A stretch of 64,000 nt of DNA from Lewinellaceae bacterium (GTDB taxonomy: Bacteria; Bacteroidota; Bacteroidia; Chitinophagales; Saprospiraceae): assembly GCA_020636225.1 (NCBI GenBank), contig JACJYI010000006.1:144501-208500 (forward strand), read 5' to 3'. The notes beneath the pieces are model-generated. The model worked only from the letters and a program-made list of their open reading frames with translations. It did no database searches and had not been told where the DNA came from. A program made the position numbers and the translations under genes. The number at the start of each line of letters is the position of its first letter. Position 1 is the stretch's first letter. This document shows positions 9,401 through 17,533 of the stretch, one piece after another.

Positions 9401-10396
9401 CTGGCCGGCATATCCGGCACACCAGGATTCAACGGGTATGACCTCGCTTGTGCGGGGGATGCCACAGCGGGATTGATGGTCAATGTTCAATCCGGTGGAA
9501 CCCCACCGCTCACCATGCAGTGGTCGACCGGCCAGACGGGGCCTGCCTTGAATGGCCTGTCTGCGGGGATCTATCAGGTCACGGTGAGTGATGACAATGG
9601 CTGCACGCTGGTCCTGGGCGATACCCTGATCGAACCACCGGCATTATCCGGCTCCTGGTCTATTTTCCAGGATCCCTGCGACGGCCAACCGGCCGAAGTG
9701 GTGGCATCCAACATCCAGGGCGGGGTCGGTCCGATCCTCTATGTCCTCAATGGAGTGGTCCAGCCTGGCCAAGGTTGGCCCTTGTTGCCCTACGGTACTG
9801 TGAGCCTGGAAGCTCGGGATGCCAATGGTTGTTCGGTGGATTCACTCATTAATATCCCTTCCGAAAGTGTCTTTTCCGTCGAGTTAGGCCCGGATCAACT
9901 GCATGAAAAGAACAAGCTGATCTTCCTGCTGGCGCAGATCATTCCGGATTCAGTGGCACTGGCCTCCATTCAATGGTCGCCCGAGTTGTGCGAGAATTGC
10001 CTGGATCCCGCCTTCCGGGTCAAGGAGACCACGACCATTACCGTGACGGTCACCAGTCTGGGTGGATGCGTCTCTACCGATGCCGTCCTGATCGAACTGG
10101 ATGAGCGGAATATCTATATTCCCAACTCGTTCAGCCCAAACAAAGATGGCATCAACGACCTCTTCGCCCCTCAGGGCGACCCTGATGTGGAGGTAGTGGA
10201 CTTCGCCATTTTTGATCGGTGGGGCGATGAAGTGTATCGCAGTGGCGGTTTCCATCTGGGTGATCCGGATGTGGGCTGGAACGGAGATGCCCGTGACCAG
10301 CCGGCCAGTATTGACGTATATGTCTACGCCATGGTCCTGCGATGGCCGGATGGACAGGAGCGACTCTACAAAGGCGACCTTCAGGTGATGCGCTAG
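6488..10396 (+). CDS. Repeat-rich surface protein with T9SS type B sorting domain
   Basis: Large secreted protein, 1302 aa, exported by Sec and then by the type IX system. A hydrophobic signal segment is at the N-terminus; starts at 6488 or 6521 both give one, and I prefer 6488 weakly. An N-terminal globular region (to about 255) is followed by six Ig-like or SprB-like units (about 258-670), each with W-S-x-G-E-x-T, G-x-Y-x-V-x-V and a closing GC. Next come five units of about 41 aa with CDP and a closing GCDS (about 675-880), then more Ig-like sequence including a seventh WSTGQT unit. The last 95 residues are a gliding-motility-associated type B C-terminal domain (IYIPNSFSPNKDGINDLF, FDRWGDEVY, W-N-G). 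Likely an adhesin; the ligand is unknown. Confidence 0.9.
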   Translation: MFLSFLFRMFSMNLLASCLIIFLPTGQEPCNQDSAGHGQPTREEMVSEQAPLDYPAPYPTQLAAAATQCPCTVSQDAFSMTLPFFSNNESAVSFYSYSNPLGSCANTGFEQSNHLILMLYEDTNTGEISFIFVADLPNDGDGGTMDVTISCLPNSAYIALMDDAGEMGGAPPTITGDFFWDQCCTDGGIIGGLGCGYSFIFDIDNLTGIDVITLLYGSPANPVYINLPSSECPFIFNCGGDVCCANVMEVASEIQNANCANTAEGAIDIDVTGECLQQLEYEWSNGETTEDIMDLAPGTYTVTVSDVNGCSIEESFVVDAEYGDPMPMIDGPSWYCEGEAAELSVNGNYNFFDWSTGETTETIFVSQPGTYTVTVTNEGGCTGSASITIEEYAAPVPVITGPTELCPGSTIQLDAGPGFSLYEWSSGGYNQTLDILYAGTYSVVVTNSFGCTGEASIDITELSAPEPIINGPITVCKGQVIVLEVDDIYQTYLWSNGETTPQIQVSSPGIYSITVTDLEACPGIGVYEVFEGLIDPLILQGDTILCQGDSTIVSSAGTYQEYLWSTGEMTSWITVSNSGTFTLSVMDDNGCRDTSSIQVSVIPELPVQILGQLVFCQGQSTQLTADPPYPNYLWSSGDLTASISVNQSGSYWVEVQDNNGCTGRDTVPVVENPLDTTLQFISSCNPSDTGVTLITLTNQYGCDSLVIRTVSYNLADTTFVAAASCDPMDQGVDIVTYTSQFGCDSVVVTNTALLPSDTSMAQATTCDPANAGLSIIQLSNQWGCDSIIEVLTTYIPPDTTVLTSTTCDPLIADTSVVIFSNQFGCDSMVIQSIALLPSSTSMLTVYSCNPLDTGTVVQTYMNQYGCDSTLIWHTQLVPLDSCILRVTPTIQPGPCAGDPGQIVLEADLGSFPVVVNWWLQGSGPSQQGTWANFFSPYVIPALPDGTYILDLTDADGHNWMDTVMISAPASLLAGISGTPGFNGYDLACAGDATAGLMVNVQSGGTPPLTMQWSTGQTGPALNGLSAGIYQVTVSDDNGCTLVLGDTLIEPPALSGSWSIFQDPCDGQPAEVVASNIQGGVGPILYVLNGVVQPGQGWPLLPYGTVSLEARDANGCSVDSLINIPSESVFSVELGPDQLHEKNKLIFLLAQIIPDSVALASIQWSPELCENCLDPAFRVKETTTITVTVTSLGGCVSTDAVLIELDERNIYIPNSFSPNKDGINDLFAPQGDPDVEVVDFAIFDRWGDEVYRSGGFHLGDPDVGWNGDARDQPASIDVYVYAMVLRWPDGQERLYKGDLQVMR

Positions 10397-10403
10397 CATG
10401 GTT

Positions 10404-10423
10404 CGACAGGCATCCGCCTGTCG
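10404..10423. terminator. Hairpin between convergent genes
   Basis: Perfect 8-bp inverted repeat CGACAGGC / GCCTGTCG with a 4-nt loop, just after the surface-protein stop and before the end of the convergent GH3 gene. It lacks a T-run, so its role as a terminator is tentative. Confidence 0.4.
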
Positions 10424-10448
10424 GATGGAGAGGTTGGTCCAGTCTTGT

Positions 10449-11972
10449 CTATCTGGTCTCGGACTGCATCCGCAGTAGTTCCTCCATGTGCTTCCGGTCA
10501 TTGGACAGGCGGGGGATCTTATGCTGTCCACCCAGCTTGTCCTTTTCCTTCAGCCAGTCATAGAACAGGTTGTGCCGAGCAATATTGATCTTCAGCGGAT
10601 TCAAGGTCATGTTGTTGGTGCGCTTGGCTTCGTAGTCGGAATTGACCGACTGCAGATGGCGATCCAGGGCCCGGGCAAAGGCTTCCGGATCTTCCGGTGG
10701 TGACTTGTACTCGATGATCCACTCATGGGCGCCTTTTTCCTTTTCCTTCATGAAGATGGGCGCCACCGTGTAGTCGACAATTTCACACCCGAACTCGACG
10801 CAGGTTTTGGCCAGAGCCCTGTCGGTATTTTCTACCATCAACTCCTCGCCAAAGACATTGATATGCTGCTTCGTCCTGCCGGTGACGATGATGCGGTAAG
10901 GATCCAGGGAAGTGAATCGAACCGTATCGCCAATGAGGTAGCGCCACAATCCGGAATTGGTAGAGATCACGACGGCATAGTTCTGGTTCAAGGCCACCTG
11001 GTCCAGGGGGATGACCTGTTGACCGGCCGTGCCGAATGTATGCATGGGAATGAACTCATAGAAGATGCCATAATCCAGCATCAGGAGCAATTCATTGGAA
11101 TGGTTTTGGTCCTGGATGGCAAAGAATCCTTCAGAGGCATTGTAGATCTCGTAATACAGGAACCTGGCATTGGGAAACAGTTTCTTGTACTGTTCGCGGT
11201 AGGGTTCAAAACTGACCCCTCCATGAAAGTAGACTTCGGCATTGGGCCAGACTTCCAGCAGGTGGTTTTTCCCGGTCGTTTCCAGGACCTTGTTGAGGAG
11301 GACCATCATCCAACTGGGTACACCGGCGAGGCTGGTGACATTTTCCTGGATGGTTTCCTGGACTACGGCGGGCAGCTTTTTCTCCCAGTCCCCGATCTGG
11401 GACACCTTGCTGCTGGGTGTGGAGCTGAATTCAGCCCATATCGGCATGTTGTCGATCAGGATGGCGGACAGGTCGCCAAAGAAGGTGTTGTTATCCTGGT
11501 AGAGCTGTTTGCTTCCACCCAGGCGCAGGCTTTTACCGGTAAACAGCTGGGAGTCCTCATTATTGTTCAGGTACAGGCACAACAGGTCCTTGCTGGCCTT
11601 GAAGTGGCAGAGCTCCAGGGCCTCGTTGCTGACCGGAATGAATTTGCTTTTGGCATTGGTGGTGCCACTGGATTTGGCAAACCACTTGATCGGGGTATTC
11701 CAGAATACGTTCTGGGCACCTCTTCTACTCTGTTCGATCAGGTGTTCGATCTCTTCATAGCACGTCACCGGGACCCGCTCGGCAAATGTGCGGTACGTGT
11801 CAATGCTGGAAAAGTCATACTTCAGTCCTACCACCGTGTTTTCCGCGGCCTTCAGCAGATTGAACAACAGTTCTTCCTGTACTTCATGGGGGTACTTCTG
11901 GAACAGCTCGATCTGATGGATCCGCTTCTTCAGGATCCAGGAGGCGATGGAGTTGATGATGGGGAAGGACAT
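10449..11972 (-). CDS. GH3-family acyl-adenylate/amide synthetase-like protein
   Basis: Matches the GH3 family (507 aa), named for plant auxin-responsive proteins, which adenylate carboxylic acids and couple them to amino acids. The ATP-binding motif SSGTTNAKSKF is at 101-111, and later motifs include YEIYNASEGFF (acid/AMP site) and YLIGDTVRF plus TGRTKQHINVFGEEL toward the C-terminal cap. Family members are common in Bacteroidota, but their substrate is not established. ATG at 11972 gives a normal N-terminus. It is a single gene with no linked partner here; its nearest divergent neighbour is the paa operon 460 bp away, which may be coincidental. Confidence 0.9.
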   Translation of the reverse strand: MSFPIINSIASWILKKRIHQIELFQKYPHEVQEELLFNLLKAAENTVVGLKYDFSSIDTYRTFAERVPVTCYEEIEHLIEQSRRGAQNVFWNTPIKWFAKSSGTTNAKSKFIPVSNEALELCHFKASKDLLCLYLNNNEDSQLFTGKSLRLGGSKQLYQDNNTFFGDLSAILIDNMPIWAEFSSTPSSKVSQIGDWEKKLPAVVQETIQENVTSLAGVPSWMMVLLNKVLETTGKNHLLEVWPNAEVYFHGGVSFEPYREQYKKLFPNARFLYYEIYNASEGFFAIQDQNHSNELLLMLDYGIFYEFIPMHTFGTAGQQVIPLDQVALNQNYAVVISTNSGLWRYLIGDTVRFTSLDPYRIIVTGRTKQHINVFGEELMVENTDRALAKTCVEFGCEIVDYTVAPIFMKEKEKGAHEWIIEYKSPPEDPEAFARALDRHLQSVNSDYEAKRTNNMTLNPLKINIARHNLFYDWLKEKDKLGGQHKIPRLSNDRKHMEELLRMQSETR

Positions 11973-12371
11973 GTCAGAAAGTTAGCGAAGCTTGGTCAAT
12001 TCCAGGATGATCTCTGTCGTCTTTCTACCTCTCCCAAATCATCAGGCATCTGCACGAACAAGGGAGATCTTGGATGAACAGATGGGTGCGAATTGCGGAT
12101 GAACATAAGGATATCCTGACCATTGCCAATGCCCGGTTAGAGAACTTTAATCATGAAGAATGCTCATTATGTGGATGCCTGGACCGTGCGTTAGCCCGGT
12201 ATGCTTCCAGGCCACCCGATCGGGAGGCAAGATATCCATTCAGACAGTAGGGTCGGTGAAGGATCCTGAGGTGGGTCAGGTGGATGGTGATGGACGTTGC
12301 CGACAGGGAAGTCCGGTTCCTATCCAGCAAAGGTCGAGACCGGTTCGCCAGGAAGACAGAAAACTTTTCCT
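11973..12371. other. Intergenic region upstream of the paa operon
   Basis: About 400 bp between the divergent GH3 and paa genes. An open frame of 87 codons at 12160-12423 runs through the paa promoter and has no family resemblance, so I do not call it. No tRNA, hairpin terminator or repeat is apparent before the operator at 12372. Confidence 0.5.
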
Positions 12372-12389
12372 TACGAACGTTTGTTCGTA
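12372..12389. promoter_or_regulatory. Candidate PaaR-type (TetR family) operator
   Basis: Inverted repeat TACGAAC-GTTT-GTTCGTA (7-bp arms). Its core CGAACGTTTGTTCG agrees at 11 of 12 fixed positions with the Thermus thermophilus PaaR consensus CNAACGNNCGTTNG as I recall it. It covers the -33 element of the paa promoter, the right place for repression relieved by phenylacetyl-CoA. No TetR gene is in this window. Confidence 0.6.
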
Positions 12390-12411
12390 TCGGGCAAAGG
12401 ATGTACTTTTG
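12380..12411 (+). promoter_or_regulatory. paa operon promoter
   Basis: -33 TTTG at 12380-12383 and -7 TACTTTTG at 12404-12411, separated by exactly 20 nt: a full match to the Bacteroidota consensus. Expected transcription start is about 4-7 nt after the -7 box, giving a 5' leader of roughly 15-18 nt before paaA. Confidence 0.8.
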
Positions 12412-12433
12412 ATCAAGTCGTAAATAGACCGCT

Positions 12434-13381
<948 letters not shown>

Positions 13382-13392
13382 ACGAACGAGCT

Positions 13393-13674
13393 ATGAAGGA
13401 ATGGCCTCTTTGGGAAGTGTTTATTCGCTCCCGCAACGGATTGGACCACAAGCATGTCGGCAGCCTCCACGCGGCCGACTGGGAAATGGCCATCGAAAAC
13501 GCCCGTGATGTGTACACCCGTCGCAACGAAGGGGTGAGCATCTGGGTGGTCGAATCGAAATACATCCATGCTTCCGATCCGGAAGAGCAGGACAGCATGT
13601 TCGAATCGGCCCGCGACAAGGTGTATCGCCACCCCACCTTCTACGATATCCCCGACGAAGTGGGGCATATGTAG
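13393..13674 (+). CDS. paaB: Phenylacetyl-CoA epoxidase subunit PaaB
   Basis: Small structural subunit (93 aa) that bridges PaaAC heterodimers in the epoxidase complex. The opening WPLWEVFIRSRNGLDHKHVGSLHA is typical in spirit (W-E-V-F-x-R, H-x-G-S-x-H-A), as is ALENARDVYTRR-like IENARDVYTRRNEGVSIWVV. It follows paaA by 11 bp. Confidence 0.96.
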   Translation: MKEWPLWEVFIRSRNGLDHKHVGSLHAADWEMAIENARDVYTRRNEGVSIWVVESKYIHASDPEEQDSMFESARDKVYRHPTFYDIPDEVGHM

Positions 13675-13746
13675 TGCGGGGATTGGCAGGCTGCTCCACG
13701 ATCGGCTTGCATGCTCCGTTTTCCTGATGAAGAAATCCATTCTGAC

Positions 13747-14511
13747 ATGAACCAACCGGCTTCCCCCTCTCTGTTCCAGTTCGTCCTGTACATGGCCGAC
13801 AACTGTCTGGTCCTCGGCCATCGCCTCGGCGAATGGTGCGGCCATGGACCTGTGCTGGAGCAGGACATTGCCATGACCAATATCTCCCTCGACCTGATCG
13901 GTCAGGCTCGTCTGTACTATCAATATGCCGCCGAACTGGAAGGCAAGGGCCGCACCGAGGATGACCTGGCCTACCTGCGCAGCGAGCGGGAGTATACCAA
14001 TGCCCTCCTGGTCGAGTTGCCCAACGGGGATTTTGCCCATACCATCGCCCGGCAGTTTCTCTTTGATGCCTGGCATTTGCCCTTCCTCAAGACCATGTTG
14101 TCTTCGCCGGACCCCGGACTGGCCGACATTGCCGGCAAGGCGGTCAAGGAGGTGACCTATCACCTCAAGTGGAGCCGGGAATGGGTGCTGCGACTGGGTG
14201 ACGGCACGGAAGAAAGCCAGCTCCGTATGCAGGTGGCCCTTGATGAGGCCTGGATGTATCGTCTGGAATTGTTGATGCCTGCACCGTTCGAGCAATGGCT
14301 GATCGATGCCGGTGTGATCGCCGGCCCGGACGAGATCCGGGAGGAATGGGAACGGACCATCACCGACACTATCCGTGAAGCCACCCTGGTATTGCCGGAA
14401 GACCCGGCGGTGCAAACCGGTGGAAAGACTGGCATCCATACCGAACACCTGGGTCACATGCTGGCTGACCTTCAATACATGCAACGGGCCTATCCCGGCC
14501 TGGAATGGTAA
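13747..14511 (+). CDS. paaC: Phenylacetyl-CoA epoxidase subunit PaaC
   Basis: Non-catalytic ferritin-like partner of PaaA (254 aa from the chosen start). Conserved family text includes LGHRLGEWCGHGP, DLIGQARLYYQYA, and HLKWSREWVLRLGDGTEES. An in-frame ATG at 13711 would add 12 residues, but the family starts just before the helix containing YMADNCLVLGHRL, so ATG 13747 is preferred. Its TAA stop shares one base with the paaD ATG (TAATG), implying translational coupling. Confidence 0.95.
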   Translation: MNQPASPSLFQFVLYMADNCLVLGHRLGEWCGHGPVLEQDIAMTNISLDLIGQARLYYQYAAELEGKGRTEDDLAYLRSEREYTNALLVELPNGDFAHTIARQFLFDAWHLPFLKTMLSSPDPGLADIAGKAVKEVTYHLKWSREWVLRLGDGTEESQLRMQVALDEAWMYRLELLMPAPFEQWLIDAGVIAGPDEIREEWERTITDTIREATLVLPEDPAVQTGGKTGIHTEHLGHMLADLQYMQRAYPGLEW

Positions 14512-14978
14512 TGAACACGAGTACGACCGATATCGCCTCTGTCTGGACCCTGCTGGAAACGGTGGTGGATCCAGAGATCCCTGTATTGACCGTGGCTGAC
14601 CTGGGCATCATCCGCGATGTGCACCTGACCGAAGGCGGCGTGGAGGTGGTGATCACCCCCACCTATTCCGGTTGTCCGGCCATGCACATGATCGAGGTGC
14701 AGATCATGGCGGCATTGAAAGAGGCCGGTTTCGAGGATGTGAAGATCAAGACCGTACTCAGTCCGGCCTGGACGACCGACTGGATCACCGAAGAAGGGAT
14801 GGCCAAGCTCGAGAAATTCGGCATCGCCCCACCCAGGAAGAACCAGGAAGTGCCCAACTGTCCCCAATGCGGATCCCCCCATACCAAACTGCTCTCCCAG
14901 TTCGGATCGACGGCCTGCAAATCCCTCTGGCAATGCCAGGAGTGTAAAGAACCGTTTGATCATTTTAAATGCCATTGA
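14511..14978 (+). CDS. paaD: Phenylacetate pathway Fe-S/di-iron maturation protein PaaD
   Basis: SufT/DUF59-type protein thought to help assemble the metal sites of the epoxidase system; 155 aa. The DUF59 core has DPEIPVLTVADLGI and the GCPAMHMIE motif with its conserved Cys. The C-terminus carries a zinc-ribbon-like set of cysteines (NCPQCGS ... CKSLWQCQECKEPF). An alternative ATG six bases upstream (14505) is possible. The usual next gene, the reductase paaE, is absent: the operon ends here and a palindrome-rich spacer follows. Confidence 0.94.
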   Translation: MNTSTTDIASVWTLLETVVDPEIPVLTVADLGIIRDVHLTEGGVEVVITPTYSGCPAMHMIEVQIMAALKEAGFEDVKIKTVLSPAWTTDWITEEGMAKLEKFGIAPPRKNQEVPNCPQCGSPHTKLLSQFGSTACKSLWQCQECKEPFDHFKCH

Positions 14979-15139
14979 GGGGGAAGCACCAAATTCCAAC
15001 AAACAAATCCCAAAGAAATTCCAAAACCCAAATTCAAAGATTGCTTAAACCAAGTTGGTCTATTTCAATATGAACAGATTGATTCATGAATAAAAGAAAA
15101 ATAAATAATTTGCGATCTCAATAAGCAATACGGATGTAG

Positions 15140-15159
15140 CCCAGGGTTTTAACCCTGGG
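15140..15159. repeat. Hairpin repeat CCCAGGGTT..AACCCTGGG
   Basis: Nine-bp perfect stem with a TT loop. Very similar short palindromes recur between genes in many bacterial genomes; no T-run follows, so it is not a clear terminator. Confidence 0.55.
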
Positions 15160-15181
15160 TACGTTTAAATCCTGATATAAT

Positions 15182-15201
15182 GAAACCATTTTAATGGTTT
15201 C
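15182..15201. repeat. Hairpin GAAACCATT..AATGGTTTC
   Basis: Nine-bp perfect stem with a TT loop, 22 bp after the preceding hairpin. Followed by CTTATCTT, so weak terminator activity for paaABCD is possible. Confidence 0.5.
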
Positions 15202-15332
15202 TTATCTTGGTCTACACCTGTCCGAAACAATTTCATACAATAAAATATTGGATTGAGATTCAATAGAATATTTTTGCCAATCCACGAATGTGTCGCTCAT
15301 ATTCCAGGCTTTTACTGTCGCCAAACCAGGGC

Positions 15333-15393
15333 CCGGACCCCGAGTACTCGGGGGTCCGGATCCAGACATCCCGCTCAAGGCGGGATCGTCTGG
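15333..15393. repeat. Pair of long GC-rich hairpins
   Basis: Two consecutive imperfect inverted repeats. The first (15333-15359) has 13-bp arms centred on GAGTACTC with one bulged G; the second (15362-15393) has CCAGAC + ATCCCGC arms around TCAAG with one bulged C. Two adjacent palindromes of this size resemble the REP/BIME architecture. Confidence 0.6.
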
Positions 15394-15667
15394 GCCTCCC
15401 TGACACATTAGGCACCCGTCCGTTAAGCACTTGATGATCTTTTTTCATTGTTGGATTGCTTTCAAGAGTAAGACCTGCCGCATTTTTTCGTCCCGGAAGT
15501 CCCCTAGTACTCGGGGGGGTTGAAGAGCGGGATGCCTACCTGCGTGCCGGCATTGCCTGTCCGCAGGCAGGTGGAAGGCGGGCCAGAAATAAAATTCCGC
15601 GACCAAAGATTTGGCTATAGACCAAAGAGTCGAATACTGCAGAGATGCCAAGTGTCGGCTCAGGCTA

Positions 15668-16465
15668 CTAATTTCGTTGAATATGAATTGGCTTGGAGAT
15701 GAACTGGCCGTTGACGCTTTGTATCTTGATGAAATAGAAACTGTCTGATAGATGATTGACCTGTATCTGAAGGGAAGAATGATGAACTGGGCCCGATAAA
15801 ATAGTCCGCCCGTACAAGTCACTCAATATCCATTTGCCGGTTATATCTTCAAGTCCTTCAATAAACAAGATATCTCGAACAGGGTTGGGATAAAGCTTTA
15901 CAGATTGCCAATGCGTGGGTTCCTCATTGGAAACAATGGTTCCATTCTGCACTTGGATGGTATTGTTCTGATTGCTGATATAAATGACATCCTTTAGCAT
16001 AGAGTTACAATCGACCGTTTCAAAATGTGGTTTGATGATGTTATTGATCAGATAAATGCTAGTGTCAGCTAAAAGTGTAAACTCAATATCTTGTTCCAAT
16101 CGTTTAAATCGCAGTGAGTAAAGGACTTCACCACTATCCAGGCTTACACATTCAAGTGGGAAAGAGACCCATAGATTTTGGACAAATCCTTGATTAGCAT
16201 AAATAGTGGAAAATGTCTGCTTGTCAGATCCCATTTTTGGCCCATCGTCTTCAATTTGAATAAAGGTGGCTTTGTCAATATCCCAAATAAGACCCATATG
16301 GAATCCAAATACACTATCGTACTGAACAACCCTCAGATGAGCAATAATCTCATCCGTTCCACTGATCTCTTCCACATCCATTTGCAGGATCATAGGCGAG
16401 GATTGAGCAAATAGGAGAGAGGGCAACAAACTGCAAACGACAAGAAGAGTCAGGATATGTTTCAT
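15668..16465 (-). CDS. Secreted protein with T9SS type A sorting domain
   Basis: 265 aa with a clear signal peptide (LLVVCSLLPSLLFAQ), a middle beta-rich domain (about 25-130) whose pattern of short strands and FGFHMGLIWD-like text is reminiscent of cohesin-type or Ig-like modules, and a C-terminal type A sorting domain beginning at VKLYPNPVRDILFI and containing LSDLYGRTIL and FYFIKIQ. The sorting domain is short but intact. Base composition is noticeably more AT-rich than the flanking catabolic genes, which may mean recent acquisition. Function of the middle domain is unknown. Confidence 0.82.
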   Translation of the reverse strand: MKHILTLLVVCSLLPSLLFAQSSPMILQMDVEEISGTDEIIAHLRVVQYDSVFGFHMGLIWDIDKATFIQIEDDGPKMGSDKQTFSTIYANQGFVQNLWVSFPLECVSLDSGEVLYSLRFKRLEQDIEFTLLADTSIYLINNIIKPHFETVDCNSMLKDVIYISNQNNTIQVQNGTIVSNEEPTHWQSVKLYPNPVRDILFIEGLEDITGKWILSDLYGRTILSGPVHHSSLQIQVNHLSDSFYFIKIQSVNGQFISKPIHIQRN

Positions 16466-16640
16466 GGTAATGTGGATGGATGACCTTGAAAATTAAGGAG
16501 AAAAATGGAGAAATGAAACAAGGTCACTCTTGAATCAAGCTGATTGTAATACGGTAATTGAATAGCTTATATTTATGAGGTTGAGTAGAAGGCAGTTATC
16601 CACTTCTGGAAGGTTGTCCTTCGATTCCCGGACAGAGCCG

Positions 16641-16648
16641 TACTTTTG
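16641..16648 (+). promoter_or_regulatory. -7 box upstream of paaG
   Basis: TACTTTTG, identical to the paaA -7 box, ends 16 nt before the ATG. No TTTG lies at the ideal 20-nt distance; a TTG is about 24 nt upstream. Confidence 0.55.
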
Positions 16649-16664
16649 AGTAAAATCACAGACC

Positions 16665-17441
16665 ATGTCCCTGATCCTGAAAACTGCAGAAGCAGGCGTC
16701 ACCACCCTCACCCTCAACCGCCCGGATGTCTTCAACAGCTTCAACCGGGAGATGGCCCTGTCCCTGCAACAGCACCTGGACGACTGTGCCGACGATCCGG
16801 AAGTGCGCTGTATTGTGATCACCGGAAGTGGCCGGGCATTCTGTGCCGGACAAGACCTGCAGGAGGTCACCGATCCGAACGGACCCTCCCTGCCCACCAT
16901 CCTGCAGGAGCATTACAATCCCATCATCCAGCGCATTCGCAAGATCGAAAAACCGGTCATCGCCGCCGTCAATGGCGTGGCTGCCGGTGCCGGTGCCAAC
17001 ATCGCCCTGGCCTGTGATATCGTCGTGGCCTCGGAGGTGGCCTCCTTCATCCAGGCTTTTTCCAAGATCGGCCTCATCCCCGACAGTGGGGGCACATTCT
17101 TCCTGCCTCGCTTGATCGGTTTCCAACGGGCCTCTGCCGTTATGATGACGGGCGACAAGGTGTCCGCAGCCGATGCCCTGGCCTGGGGCATGCTCTACAA
17201 GGTATACAACCAGGAGTCCTTCCCCATGGAGGTGGCCGCCCTGGCTCGGCAGATGGCTGCCATGCCCACCCGTGGTCTGGCCCTCACCAAGCAGGCCCTG
17301 AACATGTCCATGCACCATGATCTGGACAGCCAGCTCGCCCTGGAAGATCGCCTCCAGACCATGGCCGGAGAGACCCATGACTACAAGGAAGGTGTGGCTG
17401 CGTTTCTGGAAAAGCGGAAGCCAGCGTTCAAGGGGAAGTAG
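16665..17441 (+). CDS. paaG: Enoyl-CoA hydratase/isomerase, PaaG-like
   Basis: Crotonase-family enzyme (258 aa). In the phenylacetate pathway PaaG isomerises ring-epoxyphenylacetyl-CoA to the oxepin. The oxyanion-hole segments GRAFCAGQDL (57-66) and NGVAAGAGANIAL (103-115) are present, and KIGLIPDSGGT carries D140, which lines up with the catalytic Asp typical of PaaG rather than the Glu pair of classical hydratases. Its separation from paaABCD by 1.7 kb with an inverted T9SS gene between suggests its own promoter. A generic enoyl-CoA hydratase remains possible. Confidence 0.85.
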   Translation: MSLILKTAEAGVTTLTLNRPDVFNSFNREMALSLQQHLDDCADDPEVRCIVITGSGRAFCAGQDLQEVTDPNGPSLPTILQEHYNPIIQRIRKIEKPVIAAVNGVAAGAGANIALACDIVVASEVASFIQAFSKIGLIPDSGGTFFLPRLIGFQRASAVMMTGDKVSAADALAWGMLYKVYNQESFPMEVAALARQMAAMPTRGLALTKQALNMSMHHDLDSQLALEDRLQTMAGETHDYKEGVAAFLEKRKPAFKGK

Positions 17442-17504
17442 ATGAAGTGGTCATCAGACAGCATGTTGCTGTCGCACTCAACTCTTTGCGCCTGATTTAG
17501 GTTG

Positions 17505-17512
17505 TACCTTTG
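17505..17512 (+). promoter_or_regulatory. -7 box upstream of mqnC
   Basis: TACCTTTG ends 21 nt before the mqnC ATG. A TTTG is present at 17485-17488, but the 16-nt spacing is shorter than the usual 19-21. Confidence 0.5.
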
Positions 17513-17533
17513 CCAACCCACAACACATACGCC

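Larger units (their letters stand above)
14979..15667. other. Palindrome-rich intergenic region after paaD
   Basis: About 690 bp with no credible gene. It starts with A/C-rich near-repeats of AAATTCCAA-like words, then holds at least four hairpins (15140, 15182, 15333, 15362) and a second cluster of short GC-rich palindromic words at 15501-15590. One 20-nt piece (15533-15552) recurs inverted at 22496. The region looks like a trap for REP-like intergenic repeats. Confidence 0.6.

Noticed and set aside
10725..12077. 450-codon plus-strand frame opposite the GH3 gene
   Set aside because: Antisense to a gene with intact family motifs over its full length.
12160..12423. 87-codon frame upstream of paaA
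   Set aside because: Contains the paa operator and promoter and shows no protein family features.
15445..15822. 125-codon minus-strand frame in the palindrome-rich spacer
   Set aside because: Runs through repeats and into the 3' end of the T9SS gene in another frame.
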